Assembly (NCBI GenBank): GCA_017303875.1
Contig: JAFLBP010000004.1
Coordinates: 124,001 to 188,000 of the forward strand
Source: Chitinophagales bacterium
Lineage (GTDB): Bacteria; Bacteroidota; Bacteroidia; Chitinophagales; Saprospiraceae
DNA: 64,000 nucleotides
Reading direction: 5' to 3'
Shown here: positions 27,359 through 35,211 of the stretch, in pieces
Layout of the letters: each line of letters opens with the position of its first letter
Position numbering within the stretch: the stretch's first letter is position 1
The notes under the pieces: generated by a model
Seen by the model: the letters and a program-made list of their open reading frames with translations, nothing else
What the model was told of the DNA's origin: nothing
Database searches by the model: none
Made by a program: the position numbers and the translations under genes

Positions 27359-29494
27359 TTAATTCTCCGGCTTGCTGTGCCATTCAAAAAATAATCCCTG
27401 CGGGTCGCGGCTGCGCCGGATTTCCTGCACCCGCGCCAGGTTTTCCGCCGACATAAACGCCTGGGTGCGTTTGTGCAAACCCTCATCGGCCAGCTGTATC
27501 CCCGTAGAAAGGTGGTTCATACGGCGCATCATATCCGACGCCCAGTTGCCATACAGCGCCGTGTCTGCCGGATTTTTCCAGCAGCTGTACAACGCAAGGT
27601 AAAGCTGGTCTTCCTTGCTATACGCCATATCGGCTTCCAGGCTGCCGGGATGCCAGTTCAGCCACAGAAAATGCGAAGGTGCAGGCGGTAAGGTTTCAGC
27701 GATTTCCCGGATAAACGGCAGCAGTTCGTCGATGGACGCGTGCGACCACATATTGTCTACGCCCCAATGATGGTTTTCCGGGTAATGCGACATGGTGGCC
27801 TTGTACAACAACTCTATGCCGGGGTTAAATGCCGGCGTGGCAACAATGGCTTTACTTTTGATCGGACTGTTGGTCATAAACCTTTTGGCCTCCTCAAATT
27901 CATATTCATTATCGGCAAAAATCGGCGCAAATGCCTCAATGCCCGGCCCCATTACATTGAGCATATTTTTACTCATCAGCATCTGAAATTCTACCGCTTT
28001 CGGAATTTCAGGCCCTGTCTCATGCGCCCAGCGATACACCGATTCGAGGTGTTTTATGGCAAAATCATGCACCATAATGGCGCGATAAGGCGGTAAAGGA
28101 TACACTTTCAGGTGAAAACAGGTGACGATACCGAAAAATCCCGGCCCGGCGCCGCGGGCGGCCCAGAACAAATCGCTGTTTTGTTGTTCATCGGCATACA
28201 CCAGTTCGCCATCGGCCGTTACGATTTCCATCCCGATGACGCTTTGGCAGGCGATGCCCATTTTCCGGCCATTCCAGCCATAGCCGCCCTGCAACAAATA
28301 GCCGCCGATACAAACGCCTTCGCAATGCCCGGCCGGAAAAAAAAGCTGCTGCTTGTACAGGGCTTTCATCAGCACGCTGCCGCCCACGCCCGGTCCGGCC
28401 TTGGCGCGCAGGTTTTCCTGGTCTACTTCATAGCGGTTAAAATGTTTCATCAGGATGAGGATACTGTCTTCCCGTATAAAATTGGCGCTGAAACTATGAC
28501 CGCCGGAGCTGACGCAAATACGCCGTCCGACCGATTTGGCGTACCGAACGGTGCTTATCAGTTCTGCTTCGTTGCGCGGCTCCACAACAAGGGCGGGTCG
28601 CTGCCCGGGGTCGAGTTTGTTGAACAGTTGCCCCATAACAAGCGCCTCAAATCCCTTATCGTGTCGCTGCGTGATTTTCCCGGCGGGAGCAAGCGTTTCG
28701 CGGGAAAATTCATGGTATAAATCGGGTAAAACAAGCGCTAAATGCCGCATTTCTTCGGCGCAATGCCGCAGCAGGTCCTGCGCAAAATTGTCGGGCAAAG
28801 CGCGCAGTTTTTTGATCAGGGCGCTTGCCAGATCGGCGAGTTTGCCGTTTTGCCGGAGGCGGATGTTTTGACCGCCCAAACAAAAGCGCGAGCGCATTTC
28901 GGCGCCGTTTTCCGTGGCGCGCACCTGGTGAACCAAATAGCCGTAATCCACGGGCAGTTGGGGATGCCCGATTTTGGCGCAGATGTACACGGCTTTGTCG
29001 CTCCGCCCGATGCTTTCGGGTGAAAAGCCAAATTCGAGCGGCGATTTGAACTGAATGGCGGCGTCTAAGAGGTTTTCACCGATATATTCCTTAATGATGG
29101 AGGTTCGGCCAATGTAGGCAATCTCCTCGCCCGGATCGTCCCACCTGGCGCTGAGATGCGCCCCGGGGTGCCAGAGTTTGTAGCGCTGGTCGAGGGCGCT
29201 GTGCCAGCCGAACCACCAATCCCACATGGCGGGCGTGAGTCCCGGCATATCGGTTTTTACGGCCACTTTGATACTGCCGTCGGGCGCAAGGCTATAGCCG
29301 TTTTCTACAGCCTGGTAGCCCGGCGCTTCGAGCAGCTGAAGCTGATCGGCATCGGGGAGCGCGTCCCAGGGCAGCGGGTCGCCGGCAGCCAACTGCTCCA
29401 GCGCTGCGGGGGGCGGTTGTACGGGTTCGCGGTAAAATGCGGCGAGTGCCGATTGCCGGTCTGCGGCATTGAAGCCGGGATATACCTTTGACAT
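27359..29494 (-). CDS. PhlG-like C-C hydrolase fused to a berberine-bridge-type FAD oxidoreductase
   Basis: 711 residues from the ATG at 29494, which lies 22 bases after a TACCTTTG box. Residues 1-265 match the 2,4-diacetylphloroglucinol hydrolase (PhlG) family: MWDWWFGWHSALDQRYKLWH, and likely zinc ligands His113, Glu136 (KEYIG) and the pair His244/Glu248 in RHCAEEM. Residues about 295-711 are a PCMH/BBE flavoenzyme: SSGGHSFS (His333) and GHCEGVCIGG (Cys391) fit the two attachment points of bicovalent FAD, and QGGYGWNGRKMG is the FAD loop. PhlG cleaves an aryl-ketone C-C bond; BBE enzymes oxidise phenols, sugars or alkaloids. A bifunctional enzyme acting on an acylphenol is a reasonable inference. 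No signal peptide is seen. A Crp-type gene lies just upstream. Confidence 0.75.
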   Translation of the reverse strand: MSKVYPGFNAADRQSALAAFYREPVQPPPAALEQLAAGDPLPWDALPDADQLQLLEAPGYQAVENGYSLAPDGSIKVAVKTDMPGLTPAMWDWWFGWHSALDQRYKLWHPGAHLSARWDDPGEEIAYIGRTSIIKEYIGENLLDAAIQFKSPLEFGFSPESIGRSDKAVYICAKIGHPQLPVDYGYLVHQVRATENGAEMRSRFCLGGQNIRLRQNGKLADLASALIKKLRALPDNFAQDLLRHCAEEMRHLALVLPDLYHEFSRETLAPAGKITQRHDKGFEALVMGQLFNKLDPGQRPALVVEPRNEAELISTVRYAKSVGRRICVSSGGHSFSANFIREDSILILMKHFNRYEVDQENLRAKAGPGVGGSVLMKALYKQQLFFPAGHCEGVCIGGYLLQGGYGWNGRKMGIACQSVIGMEIVTADGELVYADEQQNSDLFWAARGAGPGFFGIVTCFHLKVYPLPPYRAIMVHDFAIKHLESVYRWAHETGPEIPKAVEFQMLMSKNMLNVMGPGIEAFAPIFADNEYEFEEAKRFMTNSPIKSKAIVATPAFNPGIELLYKATMSHYPENHHWGVDNMWSHASIDELLPFIREIAETLPPAPSHFLWLNWHPGSLEADMAYSKEDQLYLALYSCWKNPADTALYGNWASDMMRRMNHLSTGIQLADEGLHKRTQAFMSAENLARVQEIRRSRDPQGLFFEWHSKPEN

Positions 29495-29516
29495 AACCTG
29501 ATTGTTTTTGTTGCTG

Positions 29517-29524
29517 CAAAGGTA
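29517..29524 (-). promoter_or_regulatory. -7 box (TACCTTTG) for the fusion enzyme
   Basis: It lies between the Crp-type gene stop (29574) and the fusion gene start (29494), 22 bases from the ATG. It indicates independent transcription and supports the chosen start. Confidence 0.5.
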
Positions 29525-29573
29525 TTGGCGCCCGGCGTGCAGGGCCATTGAATTAATTCAAGAAACGCGCGCG

Positions 29574-30146
29574 TTATTTGGGGCGTTTCAGCTTGCTGAG
29601 CCATTCCGGAGAGATGCCCATCAGTTCAGCGATGTATTTGGACGGTACGCGCTGAATCACGCTTGGGAAATGCGCCATGAAATACCGGTATAATTGCTCG
29701 GAAGGGTAGGCGATGATTTTGAGTTTCAGGTCGTTTTCCTCGCGCAGGGCCGTGACCACCAATTCCTGATAAAAAGCATACAGCCGGGTGTCGGTTTGCA
29801 GTAAAATATCGAGGTCTTTTTTCCTGATTTGCAATACTGCTGCATCGCTGATGGCCCGCAGTTCGCATTGCGACGGGGTTTGTGTAAAATAGCTGTCTAC
29901 GCAGGCCATAAAGGGGTGAATATCGTTCAGGTAAAAATTGATGGTTTTACCGATGTCGAGTTCGGGATCCACGTAGCGGCAGACAAAACCGCCTTCCAGT
30001 ACAAAATATGCGCTGTCGCATACCTTGCCCTGTTCAAGCAGGATGCTGTTGCTTTTCAGGCGCCGCATTTGTGTGTGCGCGGCAATGAAGTCCATCGAAT
30101 CCGGACTGAGTTCAGGAATGGGCAGGTTGGCGAGTAGGTGCTGCAT
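29574..30146 (-). CDS. Crp/Fnr-family transcriptional regulator
   Basis: 190 residues. The N-terminal 120 residues form a cyclic-nucleotide-binding fold (ILLEQGKVCDSAYFVLEGG, then FYLNDIHPFM), with a long helix near 125-150. A short C-terminal helix-turn-helix follows (RVPSKYIAELMGISPEWLSKLKR). There is no clear phosphate-binding RxS motif, so cAMP binding is doubtful; many Bacteroidota members of this family bind no known ligand. It is encoded 79 bases upstream of the PhlG-BBE fusion on the same strand, making that gene an obvious candidate target. An inverted repeat GAACCG-N9-CGGTTC (30203-30223) upstream may be an operator. Confidence 0.82.
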   Translation of the reverse strand: MQHLLANLPIPELSPDSMDFIAAHTQMRRLKSNSILLEQGKVCDSAYFVLEGGFVCRYVDPELDIGKTINFYLNDIHPFMACVDSYFTQTPSQCELRAISDAAVLQIRKKDLDILLQTDTRLYAFYQELVVTALREENDLKLKIIAYPSEQLYRYFMAHFPSVIQRVPSKYIAELMGISPEWLSKLKRPK

Positions 30147-30202
30147 AAGCTCGTTAACGTATGGGTGTAGTGGATAATAACCTGACTATGGATTGTCTGT
30201 TT

Positions 30203-30223
30203 GAACCGGATTAGATACGGTTC
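30203..30223. promoter_or_regulatory. Inverted repeat GAACCG-N9-CGGTTC, possible operator
   Basis: Perfect 6-base arms lie 57 bases upstream of the Crp-type gene start, a plausible autoregulatory site. No second copy was noticed upstream of the fusion gene, so the assignment is weak. Confidence 0.3.
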
Positions 30224-30240
30224 CAAAAAGTGTGTCGCTT

Positions 30241-30290
30241 AAGATCAATTTCCCGCAGAATTCGCAGATTGACGCGCAGATCGCGCAGAT
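30241..30290. repeat. Half element, CGCAGAT type (copy 3)
   Basis: Bases 30241-30270 are identical to 5598-5627, and the next 20 bases stay similar (CGCAGATCGCGCAGATTT). The complementary right arm seen at 5701-5724 is missing here; the sequence runs into TTATGTTATC and then the end of the minus-strand membrane gene. Confidence 0.8.
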
Positions 30291-30317
30291 TTATGTTATC
30301 TTAGTAGCAATGAGTAC

Positions 30318-31196
30318 TTATCGGCTCAGTGCTTTTTTCAGGTGTCTGAATATGAATTCGTGCTCCTGCTCTATCCCCAGCCTTTCCAGCGGTTCCCAGT
30401 AAAAGCGCGGGTGCAGGGAAGAGGTGTAAGTGGTGATGCGTGTCATTTTTGTATTTTTGTCGTCAAGCGCTTCAAACTGGTAAATGGCCTCTTTGAATCC
30501 CAGCCATGTTCTGCCAGTGAGTTGATAATCAATAACATCCATGCGCAGGGTTTTGCCCGGCTCAAGTTCTGTAATTTTTTCCACGATTTGGCCGCCTTCA
30601 AAATAGCAGGTACGCAAGCCTCCAACGCTTTCTTTTTCCAGCACACATTTCTGCGGCACGGGCAGGTCAATACGCAGTAAAAATGGTTTTTCGGCATCCA
30701 TTGCGTCCACAGATTTGATGGCGTTGTAGACCGCCATCGTTGATCCGGGAAGTACAACTGCTGAACGGACGGGTATGATCTCTGGCCCGGGAGCGCTCAC
30801 CTGCGTTTCTATCCATGCCGCTATCAGAAAAGTAAGCAAAGGCAGCAGGGTACTTTGCAGGGGCTTGTCGTTTCCGTCGCGCTTTCGTGTGAGTAGACTC
30901 CTAATCAAGGCGCCAACGGCAAAGGAGGGCAGCACCAGTGGCAGGGACATGAGAATACACACAATGCCTTCCCAGCCTACGATGAGGAGGATCAGCAGGG
31001 TTAAGAACAGCGCACTCAGGGCGCCGAGGATTTTTTGTCGTTCAAGCCTTGCCGCACCTTGTGCATACCCCGCAGCGAAGGGTAATATTGCAAACAGGGC
31101 AACTCCATAACCGATCAGTTCGCCATATAGCAGTGCCAGTCCTGCAAAGAGGTAAAGGAGCGTACTCAGGAAGGCGATGTAGAATTGTTTGTTCAT
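30318..31196 (-). CDS. Membrane protein with C-terminal SRPBCC-like domain
   Basis: 292 residues from the ATG at 31196 (MNKQFYIAFLSTLLYLFAG); an ATG 15 bases earlier is also possible. Four or five hydrophobic helices occupy about residues 5-135. The C-terminal 150 residues read as a soluble beta-rich domain with LEPGKTLRMDVIDYQLTG, AIYQFEALDDKNTKMTRITT and HPRFYWEPLERLGIEQEHEF, the pattern of polyketide-cyclase/START-like (SRPBCC) proteins. A lipid- or hydrophobe-binding role at the membrane is inference. It is followed, and probably preceded, by other small minus-strand genes, with the methyltransferase ending 20 bases upstream. Confidence 0.6.
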   Translation of the reverse strand: MNKQFYIAFLSTLLYLFAGLALLYGELIGYGVALFAILPFAAGYAQGAARLERQKILGALSALFLTLLILLIVGWEGIVCILMSLPLVLPSFAVGALIRSLLTRKRDGNDKPLQSTLLPLLTFLIAAWIETQVSAPGPEIIPVRSAVVLPGSTMAVYNAIKSVDAMDAEKPFLLRIDLPVPQKCVLEKESVGGLRTCYFEGGQIVEKITELEPGKTLRMDVIDYQLTGRTWLGFKEAIYQFEALDDKNTKMTRITTYTSSLHPRFYWEPLERLGIEQEHEFIFRHLKKALSR

Positions 31197-31215
31197 GGCA
31201 TGGTGTTTCATGTGC

Positions 31216-31902
31216 CTAAGTGATTTTACATTTTAAAATCCAGTAATATTCAAAATTTTGAATATCAATTTCAGAAGCAATATCTGCGACGCATTCCCGT
31301 AAAAATGCATCATTGGGAAAGTTTTTGAGCACCGAATAGCTTTTGCCATTTTCCAGGGTTCTCTGTTGGTAGCTGTTGCCATTGGCATCGGTTATGCTGA
31401 TGTTTCGCCGGTCGTGGTTGGTATTTTCCAGCGGATTGCTGTCAATAAATACCAGCAGGCCATTGAGCCGCAGCAATGGTTTGAGTTGTTGCAGGAAGGC
31501 ATTGAGGTCTTGTTTCAAAATATGGCTCCAGATAAAACCACCAAAAATTGCATCGTATTTTTCGGCGCTACTCAGGTGGTACATATCGGCCACTGCAAAA
31601 CGCACCTTTTCGCTTTGAATGCGTTGGCGGGCGATTTCCAGCAGGCTTTCATTGCCGTCCGTTGCATAAACGGATTGTGCTGTTTGGGCCATAACGGCCG
31701 TCCAGTAGCCGGTTCCGCAGGCAATTTCCAGCACTTTTTTTCCGGCGAATATTTCCTGGAAATATTGAGCAGCAGCTTGTAAATCAGCCTGTTCTGCAGG
31801 GTTTTGGTATACTTTATCGTATTCGCCCGCGCGTTCGTGGTAGTATTCCAGCAGGTTTTGGTTGGTATGCATGTGTGGAGTTTCTGGTGTGGAGGTGCTC
31901 AT
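31216..31902 (-). CDS. Class I SAM-dependent methyltransferase
   Basis: 228 residues from the ATG at 31902; an ATG 15 bases earlier lies inside a REP-like palindrome and is less likely, and one at 31872 is possible. The fold is a Rossmann methyltransferase: motif I VLEIACGTGYWT, acidic residue in VYATDGNESLL, motif with VRFAVADMYHL, and FGGFIWSHIL. The C-terminal part (NSYQQRTLENGKSYSVLKNF) resembles small-molecule methyltransferases. The substrate is not evident. It ends just before the membrane protein gene, so the two may share a transcript. Confidence 0.8.
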   Translation of the reverse strand: MSTSTPETPHMHTNQNLLEYYHERAGEYDKVYQNPAEQADLQAAAQYFQEIFAGKKVLEIACGTGYWTAVMAQTAQSVYATDGNESLLEIARQRIQSEKVRFAVADMYHLSSAEKYDAIFGGFIWSHILKQDLNAFLQQLKPLLRLNGLLVFIDSNPLENTNHDRRNISITDANGNSYQQRTLENGKSYSVLKNFPNDAFLRECVADIASEIDIQNFEYYWILKCKIT

Positions 31903-31904
31903 AT

Positions 31905-31948
31905 CGAGGGGCTGCACCCCTCGTTGGTGTATGTCGCCCTTTCAGGGC
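31905..31948. repeat. Two adjacent REP-like hairpins
   Basis: CGAGGGGCTGCACCCCTCG (31905-31923) and GCCCTTTCAGGGC (31936-31948) are compact G/C-rich palindromes. They lie between the methyltransferase and the broken HEPN-like reading frame and could be the insertion that removed the rest of that gene. Confidence 0.6.
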
Positions 31949-31959
31949 TTGGAATGGCG

Positions 31960-32019
31960 TTACTTTACAGAATAGTCTGAGACTATATCATTTAGAAAAT
32001 CGAGAATGTTACGTTTCAT
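31960..32019 (-). pseudogene. Probable 5' stump of a HEPN (DUF86) toxin gene
   Basis: An ATG at 32019 overlaps the stop of the MNT gene as ATGA, the classic coupling of MNT-HEPN pairs. The 19-residue frame reads MKRNILDFLNDIVSDYSVK and then stops. The first dozen residues resemble the start of DUF86 HEPN proteins (M+R....L.DI). The rest of a HEPN domain (over 100 residues, with RX4-6H) is absent; the sequence runs straight into REP-like hairpins at 31936-31948. The assignment is inference from position and a short similarity. Confidence 0.4.
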
Positions 32020-32306
32020 ACATACTGAACTTCTGCTAAAATTTGTTGACCTATATGCTCTTTTAAACCGCTTTTAACGACAATGTCTACGCGTTTTCTA
32101 AACTTTTTCTGAAGATATTCCTGCAAATCGTATAGTCCGAACAGGGTGATACTGCGATCAAAGCTGACCAGAAAATCAAGATCGCTGCCCCGGCGTTGTT
32201 CTCCCCGCACGTAAGAGCCGAAGATGCCGATTTCTGAAACCCCGAACCGATCATGCAGTTCAGGTTTCAGATTTGTCAGTTGTTGCTTTATTTCTGATAA
32301 TGTCAT
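32016..32306 (-). CDS. MNT-type nucleotidyltransferase (minimal nucleotidyltransferase, MntA-like)
   Basis: 96 residues from the ATG at 32306; a TAAATTTG box at 32325-32332 on the minus strand supports this start over one 42 bases earlier. The catalytic motif GSYVRGEQRRGSDLDFLV (about residues 34-51) holds GSxxRG and the DxD metal pair. The third acidic residue is in RVDIVVKSG. In MNT-HEPN systems the MNT protein AMPylates and silences a HEPN RNase encoded next to it. Here only a stump of such a partner remains (31960-32019), so the antitoxin appears orphaned. The stop codon overlaps the stump's ATG. Confidence 0.8.
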   Translation of the reverse strand: MTLSEIKQQLTNLKPELHDRFGVSEIGIFGSYVRGEQRRGSDLDFLVSFDRSITLFGLYDLQEYLQKKFRKRVDIVVKSGLKEHIGQQILAEVQYV

Positions 32307-32324
32307 ACGTGATTTTTTCCGGTA

Positions 32325-32332
32325 CAAATTTA
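32325..32332 (-). promoter_or_regulatory. -7 box (TAAATTTG) for the MNT gene
   Basis: It lies 18 bases upstream of the ATG at 32306 and touches the stop codon of the preceding minus-strand gene. Confidence 0.45.
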
Positions 32333-33886
32333 CAACTTTTCTCCCCATTCCCGCAAAAACCTTCCACCCACCAATTCCTCAATACTCCGTCCTTCGAGCT
32401 TGGTCTCCAGCCAGGTGATAATGTCTAAGTACATAAACGGACGGCGTTCAAAACGGTCTTCGCGCAGGGGCAGGAGCTTGTCGCGCAGGGCGCGGAATTC
32501 CTCCGTCAGGGCGCCGGCCGACATATCGGGTATGCGGCGCAGGAAATAGAATATCTCGCGCTGTACCTGCTGCAAATCTTCAATATGCAGCAAAAAGCGA
32601 TACACCGATTTGATGAGGTTTTGTACCAGCAGCATATTGCCCAGTTCAAAATGCGCAATCAGGTTCAGAATGCGCGCAAAACACTGAATATCAGCGCGGT
32701 AATCGGGCGTTTTTTGGTTGATAATTTTATTCAGGTAATCAATCGAACGCTCGTAATCGGCTTTTCCGAAATACAAACACGCAATGCGGTAATAAAACAA
32801 CATCACGCGGTGGCGATCCCAATTGTAGCGGTTCTCCACAATGCAGGCTTCTATTTCCGGCGCAATTTTAGCCCCTTCACTAAAGCTGCCCTCCATATAA
32901 TGCTTGTTGATGCGGTGCAGAAAATGATACAACCAGTACAAGCCTTCCACATTCTGATCCCGCGCCAAGGGGTACTGCTGCGGAAAATCCAGCAACACGG
33001 CATAGTACTGCGTAAAACGCCGGTAATCAAGGGTATAGGCCAGGGTGCCCAGCAAATTATGCAGGCCCTTGAGGTACAAGGGCGCGTTGAGCTGCATCAT
33101 ACGCGGCTGCTGCTCAAACAAACGCACCCATTGCATGGTATGCCGGAAACAGGGCGAAAACTCCTGTCCGATATGGTACAACCAGAAATGCGACTGGTGG
33201 TAATACACCCGGCCCCAAAAATCGAGCTGCCCGGGCGCAATGCCGGGCAAACGGGCTTCAAAAAATGCCTTCGCTGCCGCATATTCGGCCGGATTACGCG
33301 CAAAACCGGCTTTCAGAAACAAGCCGTACAATTGCAGCGAAAGGTTGGCAAAATGATGGTTGTTGCCTAAGGTGGCCTGCAACTGCTCCGATTCGCGGCT
33401 GAGCGCCTCGGCCCGGCCTTCAATGCTCCGCGTGATGTATTGCCCCTCAATCAAAATTTCAAATTCCAAAGCCTCCAGCGCCAGGGTGTGAAACTGCCCC
33501 TGCAAAGCGCGTTCCTTGGTTTTGGCCAGCACATCTAAGCTTTGCCGATACAGCCCCTTGTTGTACAAAATACGCGCATGGTCGAGGCGTTCACGCAGCA
33601 ACATATCTTCCTGCTGGTTCCTGGCAAGCAGGCGCAGGCTGGTCAGCAACTGTCCGTACAAATGCGCTTTGAGGTTGGAAAGCTGGTGCTTTTTAATGCC
33701 CGGCAACTTGCGGATAATGTCCGCCTCATCGTATTCCTCTTTTTTATCCAAATAATCGAAGAGCTGCAAAAAAAGCAGGTCCTCCGCCGCAGAATTGCGA
33801 CTGACGAAAAGGCGGAAATGCCGTTTCTCCGCCTTGCTCAGGGAGCAAATGAGTGCCAGTAAATCGTCGTTTTTTTGTTTGGGCAT
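32330..33886 (-). CDS. Conserved helical (TPR-like) protein of unknown function
   Basis: 518 residues with no signal peptide or membrane segment. The N-terminus (LLALICSLSKAEKRHFRLFV) and the following stretch with LSNLKAHLYGQLLTSLRL look like a small helical, possibly nucleic-acid-binding module. The remainder is a long array of helix pairs (ALEALEFEILIEGQYITRSI; MLFYYRIACLYFGKADYERS) that suggests degenerate TPRs. Proteins of this shape are common and uncharacterised in Bacteroidota. It is divergent from the leuA operon, with 164 bases between the two starts, and could regulate it, but nothing in the sequence demonstrates that. Confidence 0.65.
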   Translation of the reverse strand: MPKQKNDDLLALICSLSKAEKRHFRLFVSRNSAAEDLLFLQLFDYLDKKEEYDEADIIRKLPGIKKHQLSNLKAHLYGQLLTSLRLLARNQQEDMLLRERLDHARILYNKGLYRQSLDVLAKTKERALQGQFHTLALEALEFEILIEGQYITRSIEGRAEALSRESEQLQATLGNNHHFANLSLQLYGLFLKAGFARNPAEYAAAKAFFEARLPGIAPGQLDFWGRVYYHQSHFWLYHIGQEFSPCFRHTMQWVRLFEQQPRMMQLNAPLYLKGLHNLLGTLAYTLDYRRFTQYYAVLLDFPQQYPLARDQNVEGLYWLYHFLHRINKHYMEGSFSEGAKIAPEIEACIVENRYNWDRHRVMLFYYRIACLYFGKADYERSIDYLNKIINQKTPDYRADIQCFARILNLIAHFELGNMLLVQNLIKSVYRFLLHIEDLQQVQREIFYFLRRIPDMSAGALTEEFRALRDKLLPLREDRFERRPFMYLDIITWLETKLEGRSIEELVGGRFLREWGEKL

Positions 33887-34001
33887 CGTAAAAAGACGCT
33901 GCTTAATTATATGTAAATCAGGATTTTATTTAGGAAAATATCCGCTTTGGACGTCGGGAGGCCGAATTTTTTTGGGTTTCCGATCTCGCACTTCCTGCCT
34001 T

Positions 34002-34009
34002 TACATTTG
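34002..34009 (+). promoter_or_regulatory. -7 box (TACATTTG) of the leu operon
   Basis: TACATTTG lies 41 bases upstream of the leuA ATG. A TTTC at 33977-33980 (21-base spacing) or TTTG at 33971-33974 (27 bases) could be the -33 element. The short leader holds no leader peptide or T-box. Confidence 0.5.
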
Positions 34010-34050
34010 ATGCAAAAGAACGCAACGAACAGCATTTTTTAGACCATTAC

Positions 34051-35211
34051 ATGCAAAAGATTCAAATTTTCGATACCACGCTCCGCGATGGCGAGCAAGT
34101 GCCCGGCTGTAAACTCAATACGGAGGAGAAAGTCGCCCTGGCCCTGCGCCTCGAATCGCTCGGCGTAGATGTCATCGAGGCGGGTTTTCCCATCTCTTCG
34201 CCCGGCGATTATTTTTCGGTGCAGGAGATTGCCCGCGTGGTGCGCAACGCCACCGTCTGCGGCCTCACCCGCGCCGTCCGTCAGGATATTGAAGTGGCTG
34301 CCGAAGCGCTCAGAGGCGCCGCCCGCCCGCGCATCCACACCGGCATCGGCACTTCCGACCTGCACATCAAGGCCAAATTTAATTCCACGCAAGCGGAAAT
34401 TTTGCAGCGCGCCATACAATGTGTGCGCTGGGCCAGAGAATTCACCGATGACGTGGAGTTTTATGCCGAAGATGCCGGCCGTACGGATAATGAATACCTC
34501 GCCCGTGTGGTGGAGGCGGTCATCAAAGCCGGCGCCACGGTGGTCAATATTCCCGACACCACAGGCTACTGCCTGCCGCATCAATACGGTGAAAAAATTG
34601 CCTACCTGATGAATAATGTGCCGAATATTGATAAGGCAATTTTATCCTGCCATTGCCACAACGACCTCGGTCTGGCCACCGCCAATGCCATTGCCGGGAT
34701 CATCGCCGGAGCACGGCAAATTGAATGCACCATCAATGGCTTAGGCGAACGCGCCGGCAATACCTCGCTCGAAGAAGTCGTGATGATTATTCGCCAGCAC
34801 AAGGACATGGGCTTCTACACCGACGTGGAAGCAACCATGCTCAACCAGATCAGCCGCGAAGTATCCGACACCATGCGCATGCCCGTGCAGCCCAACAAGG
34901 CCATCGTTGGCAGCAATGCTTTTGCGCACTCCTCGGGCATTCACCAGGACGGCTTTCTGAAGCTGGCACAGACCTACGAAATTATCGCGCCGGAAGAAGT
35001 AGGCGCCGACAGCTCCAAAATTGTGCTCACCGCCCGCAGCGGCCGCTCGGCATTGGCTTACCGCTTCCGCAAATTGGGCTATGAGTTCACCCGCAACGAC
35101 GTAGACGTGCTGTATGATAAATTCCTGCGCGTTGCCGACCTGAAAAAGGAAGTTCAGGACGAAGACCTGCTCCAACTCGCTAAACTTTACGCCCCCGCCG
35201 AACACGCATGA
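34051..35211 (+). CDS. leuA: 2-isopropylmalate synthase, short form without the LeuA regulatory domain
   Basis: 386 residues. It condenses acetyl-CoA with 2-oxoisovalerate, the first committed step of leucine synthesis. The HMGL-like barrel has [13 protein letters not shown] (N-terminal metal/catalytic segment), [36 protein letters not shown] and [16 protein letters not shown] (HxH metal ligands). The communicating region ends with [11 protein letters not shown]. It stops there: the ~120-residue C-terminal leucine-binding domain of typical 510-residue LeuA proteins is missing. A homocitrate or citramalate synthase role is possible by sequence alone, but leuCDB directly downstream makes LeuA the best call. 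The stop overlaps the leuC start as ATGA. Confidence 0.85.
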   Translation: MQKIQIFDTTLRDGEQVPGCKLNTEEKVALALRLESLGVDVIEAGFPISSPGDYFSVQEIARVVRNATVCGLTRAVRQDIEVAAEALRGAARPRIHTGIGTSDLHIKAKFNSTQAEILQRAIQCVRWAREFTDDVEFYAEDAGRTDNEYLARVVEAVIKAGATVVNIPDTTGYCLPHQYGEKIAYLMNNVPNIDKAILSCHCHNDLGLATANAIAGIIAGARQIECTINGLGERAGNTSLEEVVMIIRQHKDMGFYTDVEATMLNQISREVSDTMRMPVQPNKAIVGSNAFAHSSGIHQDGFLKLAQTYEIIAPEEVGADSSKIVLTARSGRSALAYRFRKLGYEFTRNDVDVLYDKFLRVADLKKEVQDEDLLQLAKLYAPAEHA

